Shown piece by piece: positions 7,953 through 15,701 of a stretch of DNA of 64,000 nucleotides (positions are counted from its first letter, which is position 1; each line of letters starts with the position of its first letter). The position numbers and the translations under genes are program-made. The DNA lies in contig NZ_CP014206.1 in assembly GCF_001563225.1 (NCBI RefSeq), positions 992,001 to 1,056,000 of the forward strand. The letters run 5' to 3'. This stretch comes from Pseudodesulfovibrio indicus. Its GTDB lineage: Bacteria; Desulfobacterota; Desulfovibrionia; Desulfovibrionales; Desulfovibrionaceae. The notes beneath the pieces were generated by a model. It was not told the DNA's origin, made no database searches, and saw nothing but the letters and a program-made list of their open reading frames with translations.

Positions 7953-7976
7953 GCCGCTTTCGGGCGGCTTTTTTTT
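7953..7976 (+). terminator. Terminator after the sugar isomerase gene
   Basis: A GCCGC/GCGGC stem with a short loop is followed by eight T residues, 27 bp after the stop. The remaining gap to 8193 holds no recognisable gene. Confidence 0.85.
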
Positions 7977-8193
7977 GTTGTCGCGGGGTGGGTTGCCGCT
8001 GTTCGGCGAGGCGGAACCCGAAGGATTCCACAACGGCCATGGCGGGGGGACAGAAGGCGGCGCAGGGCCTCGCGGGCGGATTCCTCCCTCCAAAAAAGCG
8101 GGGCGGGCGCGGCCCGCATTCCCCCTCCCCCGCACGGTTTACTGCCGCCCCAATATATGAGAAGGTCCGCCCAAGTTCTCACGGGGGTTATCC

Positions 8194-9402
8194 ATGGAAA
8201 AGATCATACTGGTACACGTGACCGGCGGCGACCGCCCCGGCCTGACTTCCGAACTCTCTGGCGTGCTCGCGGGCTACGACGTGGACGTCCTCGACATCGG
8301 CCAGGTGGTCATCCACAACTTCCTGACGCTCGGCATCCTCATCCGCCTTCCGGCCAACTCCCAGCCCGTGCTCAAGGACCTGCTCTTCAAGGCCCACGAG
8401 CTGGGCGTGACCATGCGGCTGCATCCCCTGGCCGAGGAGAACTACACCTCCTGGGTGGGCGAGGCGCACAAGCCCCGGTTCATCATCACGCTGCTGGCCC
8501 GTTCGGTCTCCTCGGGCCAGATCGCGGCCATCACCAAGGTCGTCTCGGACTGCGGGCTGAACATCGAGACCATCCACCGGCTGTCCGGGCGCGTGCCGCT
8601 CGACTGCAACGACTACGAGTGCTCGCGCGGCTGCGTGGAGTTCACCGTGCGCGGCACCCCCACGGACGTGGCCGAGATCCGCTCCCGCTTCCTCCAGATC
8701 TCCTCGGAGCTGATGGTCGACATCGCCTTCCAGGAGGACAACATCTTCCGCCGCAACCGCAGGCTGGTGGCCTTCGACATGGACTCCACCCTGATCCAGG
8801 CCGAGGTCATCGACGAGCTGGCCAAGGAGGCGGGCGTGGGCGACCAGGTGGCGGCCATCACCGAGGCGGCCATGCGCGGCGAGCTGGACTTCAAGCAGTC
8901 CCTGCGCAAGCGCCTCTCCCTGCTCGAAGGGCTGGACGAGTCAGTGCTCAAGAAGGTGGCCGCCCGGCTGCCCATGTCCGAGGGCGCGGAAAAGCTCATC
9001 TCCAACCTCAAGAACGTGGGCTACAAGATCGCCATCCTGTCCGGCGGGTTCACCTATTTCGGCGACATCCTGAAGCGCAAGTACGGCATCGACTACGTCT
9101 ACGCCAACGAGCTGGAGATCAGGGACGGCAAGCTCACGGGCAAGGCCCTGGGCGACATCGTGGACGCCGAGAAGAAGGCCGAGCTGCTCCAGTCCATCGC
9201 GGACCAGGAGTCCATCTCGTTGCAGCAGGTCATCGCCGTGGGCGACGGGGCCAACGACCTGCCCATGCTCAACCTTGCGGGGCTGGGCATCGCCTTCCAC
9301 GCCAAACCCAAGGTCAAGGAGGGCGCGCGGCAGTCCATCTCCACCCTGGGGCTGGACGCCATCCTCTTCCTGCTGGGCATGCGCGCCCGCGAAGTGCTCT
9401 AG
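8194..9402 (+). CDS. serB: Phosphoserine phosphatase with N-terminal ACT domains
   Basis: A 402-residue SerB that catalyses the last step of serine biosynthesis (phosphoserine to serine). Two ACT-like regulatory modules occupy about 1-180 (VTGGDRPGLTSELSGVLAGY and FIITLLARSVSSGQIAAITK). The HAD phosphatase domain follows with the nucleophile motif FDMDSTLIQAEVIDELA (about 195), motif II SGGFTYF, and motif III VGDGANDLPML. The N-terminal ACT pair is longer than in E. coli SerB and is common in other bacteria for amino-acid feedback. It stands alone between two terminators. A GGGGG tract is 8-13 bases before the ATG. Confidence 0.95.
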   Translation: MEKIILVHVTGGDRPGLTSELSGVLAGYDVDVLDIGQVVIHNFLTLGILIRLPANSQPVLKDLLFKAHELGVTMRLHPLAEENYTSWVGEAHKPRFIITLLARSVSSGQIAAITKVVSDCGLNIETIHRLSGRVPLDCNDYECSRGCVEFTVRGTPTDVAEIRSRFLQISSELMVDIAFQEDNIFRRNRRLVAFDMDSTLIQAEVIDELAKEAGVGDQVAAITEAAMRGELDFKQSLRKRLSLLEGLDESVLKKVAARLPMSEGAEKLISNLKNVGYKIAILSGGFTYFGDILKRKYGIDYVYANELEIRDGKLTGKALGDIVDAEKKAELLQSIADQESISLQQVIAVGDGANDLPMLNLAGLGIAFHAKPKVKEGARQSISTLGLDAILFLLGMRAREVL

Positions 9403-9426
9403 CGCACGCTCCCCTGCGACCTTTTT

Positions 9427-9462
9427 GAACGCCTGCCGCTCCGGCGACAGGCGTTCCTTTTT
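9427..9462 (+). terminator. Terminator after serB
   Basis: A 9-bp perfect stem GAACGCCTG / CAGGCGTTC with a 12-nt loop is followed by CTTTTT. Confidence 0.85.
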
Positions 9463-9528
9463 GTGCGGCTTCACAAAAGGGGGATATGCACGTAAGGAAT
9501 GGGGAACCTTGAAACCTTTGGAGGGAGC

Positions 9529-10659
9529 ATGTTCGAGAGCGGCAAGCCGTATACCCTGGATTCCGTGGTCAGGATGGTCCTGGGAGCAGGGTTTTTCGTG
9601 GGCATGGTCTGGCTGCTGGGCTACCTGTCCGGCGTGCTCGTGCCGTTCGTGGCCGCGCTGCTGGTGGCCTACCTGCTCAACCCCCTGACCAGCCGCATCC
9701 AGCGGCTGGTGCGCAGCCGGGGCGTGGCCGTGCTCCTGACCATGCTGCTCGTGACCCTGGCCGGCGCCGGGGTAATCCTCCTGCTCGTTCCCATGATGGT
9801 CAACGAGTTCTCGCACATGGGCCAGGTCCTGTCGCGGATGGTCTCGAACACCGAGCTGGCGGACAAGGTGGCGGCGCATCTGCCGCCCGACCTCTGGAAC
9901 TGGGTGCGCGAGACCGTGCAGTCGCCCGAGGTCCGCGACCTGTTCACGGCCCAGGGCGCGCTCAATGCGGTCAAGACCGTGGCGGGCAACGTGGTGCCGG
10001 GCATCCGGGGCGTGGCCGTAGGAGCCATCAACGCGGCGACCGGGGTGTTCGGCCTGTTCGTCATCCTGCTCTACGTGATCTTCCTGCTGGCCGATTTCGG
10101 GCGCATCAAGGCGGGCTGGCAGGACTACCTGCCCGACGAGTACCGCCAGGGCGTGACCGATTTCGTGGCCGAGTTCGAAAAGACCATGGGGCTGTATTTC
10201 CGGGGCCAGATCATCGTCTGCCTGCTGGTGGGGGTGCTCATGTCCTTTGGGTTCGTGCTCATCGGCCTGCCCCTCGGGCTGGTCATGGGCATGCTCATCG
10301 GCATCCTGAACATCGCCCCGTACCTGGGCGCGGTGGGCGCGGTGCCGGTTCTGCTCCTGGCCGGGCTGGACTCCCTGGAGGCGGGCGAGTCCGTGTGGGT
10401 GGGCATCGGCCTGGCCGTGGCGGTCATGGCCGTGGTCCAGGTCATCCAGGACGCGGTCCTGGTCCCCCGCATCCAGGGCGAGAGCCTGGGCCTCTCCCCG
10501 TGGCTGATCCTTCTGTCCCTGTCCGTTTGGGGCAGGCTCCTGGGGTTCCTGGGCCTGCTCATCGCCCTGCCCATGACCTGCCTGTGCCTCTCCTGGTACC
10601 GCAGGCTCCTGGCCAAGCGCGCCGAGACGCGGGAGGAACTCCCCCCGGCAAGGGAATAG
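9529..10659 (+). CDS. AI-2E family (PerM/TqsA-like) membrane transporter
   Basis: A 376-residue polytopic protein of the AI-2E transporter family. It has paired helices at the N-terminus (about 15-55 and 65-95), a long soluble segment (about 100-150), and a group of helices from about 170 to the end, with the conserved PLGLVMGMLIGILNIAPYLGA and VWGRLLGFLGLLIALPMTC segments. Members export or exchange small solutes, including quorum signals or Na+/H+, so the substrate cannot be assigned. I chose the ATG at 9529 because GGAGGGA precedes it; an upstream ATG at 9499 would add ten residues. It converges with the sensor kinase gene. Confidence 0.9.
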   Translation: MFESGKPYTLDSVVRMVLGAGFFVGMVWLLGYLSGVLVPFVAALLVAYLLNPLTSRIQRLVRSRGVAVLLTMLLVTLAGAGVILLLVPMMVNEFSHMGQVLSRMVSNTELADKVAAHLPPDLWNWVRETVQSPEVRDLFTAQGALNAVKTVAGNVVPGIRGVAVGAINAATGVFGLFVILLYVIFLLADFGRIKAGWQDYLPDEYRQGVTDFVAEFEKTMGLYFRGQIIVCLLVGVLMSFGFVLIGLPLGLVMGMLIGILNIAPYLGAVGAVPVLLLAGLDSLEAGESVWVGIGLAVAVMAVVQVIQDAVLVPRIQGESLGLSPWLILLSLSVWGRLLGFLGLLIALPMTCLCLSWYRRLLAKRAETREELPPARE

Positions 10660-10675
10660 CCGGGGCGGCCGCCGA

Positions 10676-12085
10676 TCAGGCGTGTTCGTAGGGGAGCACG
10701 AGGTAGAATTCGTTGCCGTTGGCGGCGTGGGAGTAGCCGACCTTGCCTCCGTGCAGCTCCACCACCTGGCGGACGAAGTAGAGGCCGCGGCCGGTGCCGG
10801 ACTCGCGGGCCACGTTGGTCGCGCGGAAGCCGGGCTTGAAGACCTCCATGGGGTCGTCGAGGTCCAGCGGGTTGCCCGATGAGGTGACCCAGATGCGGAT
10901 GCCCGGCTTGCCGGGTCCGAAGTAGTCGTTCAGGATTTTCCAGCCGCAGAACACGAACCGCCCCTTTCGCCCGTCGCGGACCACCTTCTCGGTGTATTTC
11001 AGGGCGTTGGACAGCAGGTTCTCCAGCACCTGGGAGATCAGGCCCCGGTCCAGGATGACCCGGATGACCTGCTCCTCGTCGCCTTCCCCGTCCACCTCGA
11101 CCTCGATCCCGCGCTCCTCGAAGCGCAGCCGGAACCGTTCCAGCGCCGGGTCGATGACCGTGGTGCGCAGATTCACGTCGCGCTTGTCCAGCACGTACCG
11201 CCCCTCCTCGAAGTGCCGCCGCCGAAGCAGGGTCTCCAGGAACATGGAGGTGGACTCGTAGTGGCTGTATATCTCCTGGTACTGGGCCTCGATGCCCCCG
11301 GCGATCTCGGCCAGCCGGTTGCCCTCGCGCACGTAATCCTCCCCCTCGCATTGGCGCAACATCTCCAGCACCCGGCCGGTGGTCAGGTGCAGCTCCTCGA
11401 TCTTGCGCTTGAGCCGGTTGAAATAGAGCTTGAAGTACATGTTGGGCACGATGACGTTGTGGCCGATGTCCTGGACCATGGACTTGATGAACGCGATGTG
11501 CTCGCGGTTGCGGGCGCGGATGATCCTGTGATGGAGCTGGTAGCCCACGCGGTTGACGTATTTCTCGAGAAACAGGCGGGCGTGGCCGGGCATGTCGGCG
11601 CAGGGGCGTATGACGAAGCTGCCCAGGATGTTGTGGGGCGGCACAAAGGCAAGCATGTCCGCGTATTCCGGGTTGCCGGGGATGGGGATGTACAGCTCCT
11701 CGCCCTGGACGGTGAGCCGCTGGTTCATCTCCTCGCCCCAGGGCCGGGTCGACGCCAGGTCGCACCTGCCGGTGGAGCAGGCGGCCAGGGAGAAGGTCTC
11801 CTCGTCCTCCAGGATGTACAGGGTGGACTCCAGCCCGAACAGCGCGCGGGGAATGGCCATGCAGATGGCGTAGAACATTTCGCGCCCGCGCAGCTCCTGG
11901 GCCAGCTCAAAGAAGATGTTCAGGGCCAGGATCTGGCGTCGGGAGAAGTCGTACCCGTCGTAGTCGAGGAGCTTGGCCTCGACCCGGTGAACCGCGTAGG
12001 CGAGTCGCTCCTCGCCGGAAAGGCCGATGAGCGGGTCGGTTTCTGCGGTTCCCCCCGCGGGCTGTTCCCTGTCGAAATCGTTCAT
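10676..12085 (-). CDS. Soluble sensor histidine kinase-like protein
   Basis: A 469-residue cytoplasmic protein without membrane helices. Residues about 50-190 look like a GAF-type sensor region with three Cys (AACSTGRCDL). A long helical part follows (about 195-320) containing the candidate phospho-His MVQDIGHNVIVPN. The HATPase_c domain at about 340-469 has an N box VLENLLSNALKYTE, a DDPMEVFKPGFRA loop and the G2 box GTGRGLYFVRQVVELHGG. No response regulator gene is adjacent, so the partner is unknown. The H box is not canonical, so histidine phosphorylation is likely but not proven. Confidence 0.8.
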   Translation of the reverse strand: MNDFDREQPAGGTAETDPLIGLSGEERLAYAVHRVEAKLLDYDGYDFSRRQILALNIFFELAQELRGREMFYAICMAIPRALFGLESTLYILEDEETFSLAACSTGRCDLASTRPWGEEMNQRLTVQGEELYIPIPGNPEYADMLAFVPPHNILGSFVIRPCADMPGHARLFLEKYVNRVGYQLHHRIIRARNREHIAFIKSMVQDIGHNVIVPNMYFKLYFNRLKRKIEELHLTTGRVLEMLRQCEGEDYVREGNRLAEIAGGIEAQYQEIYSHYESTSMFLETLLRRRHFEEGRYVLDKRDVNLRTTVIDPALERFRLRFEERGIEVEVDGEGDEEQVIRVILDRGLISQVLENLLSNALKYTEKVVRDGRKGRFVFCGWKILNDYFGPGKPGIRIWVTSSGNPLDLDDPMEVFKPGFRATNVARESGTGRGLYFVRQVVELHGGKVGYSHAANGNEFYLVLPYEHA

Positions 12086-12194
12086 ACGCCTCTCTTCCGG
12101 TTCAGTTGGAGGGGCAATTCCCGCCTGTTATACGCGGTCGTCGGGTTTCTGACAAGGAAAGGCGGCAGGAGGATGCCGAAGGGCGCAGAAAGGC

Positions 12195-12220
12195 GAAAGG
12201 GCCGCGGTTGCGGCCCTTTC
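12195..12220. other. Perfect 11-bp hairpin without a T-run
   Basis: GAAAGGGCCGC and GCGGCCCTTTC pair perfectly around a 4-nt loop, 110 bp upstream of the sensor kinase start. No T-run follows on either strand, so it is a weak terminator or only a structured leader. Confidence 0.4.
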
Positions 12221-12304
12221 TGGGGTTAGAGGTCTGCTTTTGAGGAGGGGTTGAGGTTAGAAACTGCTTTTCAAGGGAGGTATGGTATGTGCGCTATGGC
12301 CGGG

Positions 12305-12496
12305 CTACCTGCTCCGCATTTTCCGGACGGGATGGGGGGTTGTCGTCCGGGCTGGAACGGGGACCCGGGCCGTAAGGCCGAAATTCGCCCCACCTTCTTC
12401 CCGGACGCCGGGGGCGGCGTCCGGGTCGGTGAGGAGGGACCGCCGTAACAAAACGACGGCCAGGATGATGAGAGTGACAGTAACTGCATCAATCAT
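12305..12496 (-). CDS. Candidate 63-residue small membrane protein (weak)
   Basis: The frame encodes MIDAVTVTLIILAVVLLRRS followed by a soluble, Pro/Arg-rich tail. One hydrophobic helix of about 15-17 residues followed by RR resembles small single-pass proteins. There is no clear ribosome-binding site, only a poor AAGCAAG, and the tail composition may be chance in GC-rich DNA. A cluster of inverted repeats lies upstream at 12578-12622, which is the only context support. The rest of 12086-12695 holds a hairpin and no other gene. Confidence 0.25.
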   Translation of the reverse strand: MIDAVTVTLIILAVVLLRRSLLTDPDAAPGVREEGGANFGLTARVPVPARTTTPHPVRKMRSR

Positions 12497-12577
12497 GACT
12501 TGCTTTAAGCATAGGGCGTGCCAAACATTCATAATAAATTATTTCAGCATGATAAGGGTTTGTTGCAGGCGCAACAT

Positions 12578-12622
12578 TTGTGCAATGTGATGTGTATTGC
12601 ACAAGCAGATGTGCACATCTGC
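12578..12622. promoter_or_regulatory. Cluster of TTGTGCAA / TGCACA inverted repeats
   Basis: TTGTGCAAT and ATTGCACAA form a 9-bp inverted repeat at 12578-12604. Directly adjacent, GCAGATGTGCACATCTGC is a perfect 18-bp palindrome at 12605-12622. The same half-sites occur at 3027-3044. This looks like an operator cluster for one dimeric regulator, and any target would lie on the minus strand to the left. Confidence 0.45.
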
Positions 12623-12695
12623 ACAAAAAAACGGGTGAAGCGAAGGGGTTGTCGGGCGGGCCGAGGTACGCCTTTCATCCGGGCGCCGGGAAGGA

Positions 12696-13667
12696 TCAGG
12701 CCGCGATCAGGGCATAGGCCGCGCCGACCAGGGCGATGGTCAGGCAGCGCAGGAGCTGGTTGTAGAGGATCAGCTTGAAGGCCATGCGCGGGCGGAAGAT
12801 GCCCGCGTAGTAGGGGAACTGGTGGCGGAACGCGCGCACCGGCGAGGAGAGCACGTTGCCGAGCATGAGCGCCAGGATGACCTGGGTCTGGGTCAGGGCC
12901 GTGTCCGCTATGAGCGCGCTGGCCACGGCCAGCCCGGCGGTGAACTCGGCGGCCATGTGGAAGGCCACGATGGACAGCGCCTCGGGCGGGAGAAAGGTGA
13001 ACAGGCCCGCCCCGCCGGCCATGAACGACTCCAGCCAGGCGAACAGGCCGAGCTGCTTGAGCACGAAGAACATGGTGTAGATGGGGCAGGTCAGGTACAG
13101 CACCTTGGGCAGCCGTTTCTTGAACCGCTTCCAGGTCTTCAGGAGGGCCGAGCGGGTGTCGCGCTTCTCCTCCATTTCCTTCAGGCGGCAGGGGAGGCAC
13201 CCTTCGGTCAGCGGCGGGAGCAGGAACTTGCCCGCGAAGACGATGGCCATGGTCCGGATCACGGCCGCGAAGGCGGTCAGGCCGACGTAGGTCGCAGCCG
13301 CCGCGCCGATGAACGGTGCGGCGATGAAGAAGATGGTCGGCAGGTGCAGGAAATAGGTGGGCAGGGAGTTGAACAGGTTGGACAGGATCAGCTCGCGGTC
13401 CGAGATGATATCCTTCTCATGGGCCTCGGAGAGCATGGTGTTGGCCGTGATCCCGGAGAAGAAGGCCATGGTGAACGAGGCGGCGGATACGTCCTTGAGC
13501 CGCGCACGGCGGGCCAGGGGATCGGCCAGTTTGGCGGCGTAGCGGGTCCATTGCAGGGACTCGATGAGGTTGCCCACCAGGAGGCCGACGGAGATGAAGA
13601 AGGTCAGCCTGATGAGCGGCCAGAACAGGCCGTTCCACAGGACCGGCCAGGAGAGGTCCAGTTCCAT
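12696..13667 (-). CDS. Nucleoside-recognition (Gate) domain membrane protein
   Basis: A 323-residue protein with about eight membrane helices. It has two Gate-type repeats: an N-terminal one with FTMAFFSGITANTMLSEAHE and a C-terminal one with AFHMAAEFTAGLAVASALI. A cytoplasmic loop in the middle has CLPCRLKEMEEKRDTRS. The family is called nucleoside recognition after a NupC/FeoB-like core, but real substrates are mostly unknown. It starts 5 bp after the panB stop and is probably cotranscribed with it. The start ATG at 13667 begins MELDLSWPVLWNGLFWP; longer upstream readings in this frame are shadows of panB. Confidence 0.8.
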   Translation of the reverse strand: MELDLSWPVLWNGLFWPLIRLTFFISVGLLVGNLIESLQWTRYAAKLADPLARRARLKDVSAASFTMAFFSGITANTMLSEAHEKDIISDRELILSNLFNSLPTYFLHLPTIFFIAAPFIGAAAATYVGLTAFAAVIRTMAIVFAGKFLLPPLTEGCLPCRLKEMEEKRDTRSALLKTWKRFKKRLPKVLYLTCPIYTMFFVLKQLGLFAWLESFMAGGAGLFTFLPPEALSIVAFHMAAEFTAGLAVASALIADTALTQTQVILALMLGNVLSSPVRAFRHQFPYYAGIFRPRMAFKLILYNQLLRCLTIALVGAAYALIAA

Positions 13668-13672
13668 ACTGT

Positions 13673-14560
13673 CTATTTCTTTTTGGTTTTGACCTTGATC
13701 TTGCGGACCTGGGCGACCTCGCCCTCGGGCATGTAGAAGGTGTTCTTGTCGCCGGGGAAGGTGGTGCGCCTGACCTCGGCGCAGTAGGTCTCGATGGCCT
13801 CGCGGGAGGCCTCGCCCAGCTCGGCGAAGCGGCGCACGAACTTGGGGGTGAAGCGGTCGAAGAGGCCGAGCACGTCGTGGTAGACCAGGACCTGGCCGTC
13901 GGTCACGTTGCCCGCGCCGATGCCGATGGTCGGGATGGTCAGGGCGTCGGTGATCAGTGCGGCGACCTCCACCGGGATGGCCTCCAGGACCACGGCGAAC
14001 GCGCCAGCGGCTTCGACGGCCTGGGCATCCTCGATGAGCGCGCGGGCGGCGTCCGCGGACTTGCCCTGGGCCTTGAACCCGCCGAATTTGGCCACGTGCT
14101 GCGGGGTCAGCCCAACGTGGGCCATGACCGGGACGCCCGCTGCCGTCAGGGCCTCGATCTGCGGGACCACGGGCAGGCCGCCCTCCAGCTTGACCGCCTT
14201 GGCCCGGCCTTCGGCCATGAGCCTGCCCCCGTTCTTCAGGGCCAGGTCCACGGTGGCGTAGGACATGAACGGCATGTCGCCCACCAGCAGGGCGCGCTTC
14301 ACGCCCCGGCTGGCGGCCAGGGTATGGTGGACCATCTGGTCCATGGTCACGGACAGGGTGTCCTCCATGCCGAGCACGACCATGGCCAGGGAGTCGCCCA
14401 CCAGGACGACGTCCACGCCCGCCTGGTCCGAGATCAGCGCGGACGGGTAGTCGTAGGCGGTCATGCAGCAGATCTTGTCGCCGCCCTTCATGGCCTGGAT
14501 GTCGGGGGCGGTGAGGGGCTTGGCCTGTGCCGCAGCGGGGGAGGTCTTCTTGGTGCTCAT
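13673..14560 (-). CDS. panB: 3-methyl-2-oxobutanoate hydroxymethyltransferase
   Basis: A 295-residue PanB, the first committed enzyme of pantothenate synthesis, which transfers a hydroxymethyl group from methylenetetrahydrofolate to 2-oxoisovalerate. The TIM-barrel landmarks are MTAYDYPSA, the metal-binding VLVGDSLAMVVLG, GDMPFMSY, MAHVGLTPQHV, the catalytic Glu in VVLEAIPVEVA, and TIGIGAG. The length is a little above the usual 265-280 because of a Lys-rich tail. The next gene is a membrane protein; panC and panD are not here. Confidence 0.97.
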   Translation of the reverse strand: MSTKKTSPAAAQAKPLTAPDIQAMKGGDKICCMTAYDYPSALISDQAGVDVVLVGDSLAMVVLGMEDTLSVTMDQMVHHTLAASRGVKRALLVGDMPFMSYATVDLALKNGGRLMAEGRAKAVKLEGGLPVVPQIEALTAAGVPVMAHVGLTPQHVAKFGGFKAQGKSADAARALIEDAQAVEAAGAFAVVLEAIPVEVAALITDALTIPTIGIGAGNVTDGQVLVYHDVLGLFDRFTPKFVRRFAELGEASREAIETYCAEVRRTTFPGDKNTFYMPEGEVAQVRKIKVKTKKK

Positions 14561-14635
14561 GGCCGGGAGAGTAGGGCCGCTTGGGCTCCCAAGTCAAGGT
14601 TTCTCGCCCTTGGCCCCGGTCCGGCGGGGAGGGAA

Positions 14636-14668
14636 CGGAAAAGGGCCGCCCGTTGCCGGACGGCCCTT
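14636..14668 (-). terminator. Terminator of the CI-like regulator gene
   Basis: The stem GGGCCG..CCG/CGG..CGGCCC (14643-14667) is followed on the minus strand by TTTTCCGTTCC, 24 bp after the stop. Confidence 0.75.
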
Positions 14669-14691
14669 CAAGTGACTCGTGTCTCCCCGGT

Positions 14692-15414
14692 CTACATGGG
14701 GGCGAGGTTCTGCAGCACCCAGATGACCCGGCCCACGGTGCGGGCGTTCATCTCCGAGGCGGGGATGGTCAGGTCGGAGTACTGGCCGTTGTCGGCCTTG
14801 AGCAGGAAGTTGTCTCCCTGGTGGAAGACCCGGCGGATGGTCAGTCCCTGGTGGGGGAAGTGGACCGCGCACAGGTCGCCGTCGGGGTGTTCGGTCTGGT
14901 CGCGGTCGATGCCCACGAAGGCGCCGCGGGTGATGACCGGGTCCATGCTCGCGGAATCGACCTTCACCACCAGCAGCCTGGGACGGCAGAAGGACTCGGG
15001 CACGGACAGCTCTTCAATGGACTTGGGCTCCCATTCCTCGGCGTCCTTGTCGGCGCCGGCCATGGTGGAGACGGGCACCACGCGGCCGCGGGAATTCATG
15101 CGGCCATAGGGGGCCGGGGTCTCGCGGAGCAGGGTATCGGCGGGCACCTTGGCCTTGTCGGCGTTGATGTACACCGGCTCGACGCCTTCGGACAGCCAGT
15201 CCGGGTCCAGTCCGTGGCTGCGGTAGAGTTTCAGAAACCAGTCAGCGGGGATCGAACAACGGCGCTTGGCGTCGGAAATACTCGACTGACGAACGTCCAG
15301 TACCTCGGCAAGTTGGACCTGGGTGCGCGCCCCGGTCGCCTTCTTGATACGCTCAAGGGCTTCTTCGAACCACTTGAGCTGCGCCTCGTCGCATCTCCGT
15401 TTCTTCTTGGGCAT
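14692..15414 (-). CDS. CI/LexA-like repressor: HTH plus S24 peptidase domain
   Basis: A 240-residue regulator. The N-terminus (about 12-70) is a CI-type helix-turn-helix (TQVQLAEVLDVRQSSISDAK). The C-terminus (about 130-240) is an S24 peptidase-like domain with the nucleophile Ser in VDSASMDPVI and the general-base Lys in FLLKADNGQYS. A possible self-cleavage Ala-Gly lies in the linker (STMAGADK). Full catalytic residues suggest stress-induced self-cleavage or LexA-like dimer control. AAGGAG precedes the ATG by 6 bp. No phage genes are nearby, so it is a chromosomal regulator or a stranded prophage one. Palindromes in its upstream region fit autoregulation. Confidence 0.88.
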   Translation of the reverse strand: MPKKKRRCDEAQLKWFEEALERIKKATGARTQVQLAEVLDVRQSSISDAKRRCSIPADWFLKLYRSHGLDPDWLSEGVEPVYINADKAKVPADTLLRETPAPYGRMNSRGRVVPVSTMAGADKDAEEWEPKSIEELSVPESFCRPRLLVVKVDSASMDPVITRGAFVGIDRDQTEHPDGDLCAVHFPHQGLTIRRVFHQGDNFLLKADNGQYSDLTIPASEMNARTVGRVIWVLQNLAPM

Positions 15415-15512
15415 GTTTGCTCCTTGAAAGGGTGCAGAGGGCCTGCGCGTATGCCGCCCCTATGATCGGGATAACGGCCATACGGCATGCCTTCCATTAT
15501 ATTTTTTCCAAT

Positions 15513-15528
15513 GGGGAAAAGGTTCCCC
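15513..15528. promoter_or_regulatory. GGGGAA-N4-TTCCCC palindrome upstream of the CI-like gene
   Basis: A perfect 6-bp inverted repeat with 4-bp spacer lies 100 bp upstream of the regulator start. It differs in spacing from the two 16-bp sites farther upstream and may be a weaker auxiliary site. Confidence 0.4.
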
Positions 15529-15567
15529 TATACCGAATACGCTCGGTTCCGCCAGGACAATTCCGCA

Positions 15568-15608
15568 ATCGGGAAAATCTCCCGGAGACTTTGGGAGAAT
15601 ATCCCGAT
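15568..15608. promoter_or_regulatory. Paired operator of the CI-like repressor (two GGGAGAWTWTCCCGAT sites)
   Basis: ATCGGGAAAATCTCCC at 15568-15583 and GGGAGAATATCCCGAT at 15593-15608 are reverse-oriented copies of one 16-bp motif, 9 bp apart, so the whole 41 bp is an imperfect palindrome. They lie between hflC and the minus-strand CI-like gene, where its promoter must be. A third match is at 28181-28196 upstream of mlaE. Autoregulation is inferred. Confidence 0.65.
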
Positions 15609-15640
15609 AATGTCAATAATATCGTTTAGGGAAATTTTTG

Positions 15641-15679
15641 GCAAAAGAAAAGGATGTGGTCTACATGTGACCACATCCT
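15641..15679 (-). terminator. Terminator of the hflKC operon
   Basis: AGGATGTGGTC and GACCACATCCT form a perfect 11-bp stem with a 7-nt loop; on the minus strand it is followed by TTTTCTTTTGCC, 22 bp after the hflC stop. Confidence 0.9.
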
Positions 15680-15701
15680 CATCCGAATAACGTATAGCGG
15701 A

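Noticed and set aside
12696-14597. Single long frame on the minus strand joining the membrane protein with sequence across panB
   Set aside because: Only its 3' part from 13667 is real; the upstream part is the shadow of panB in another frame.
14692-15414. Prophage around the CI-like repressor
   Set aside because: No integrase, excisionase or structural phage genes occur nearby; flanking genes are housekeeping.
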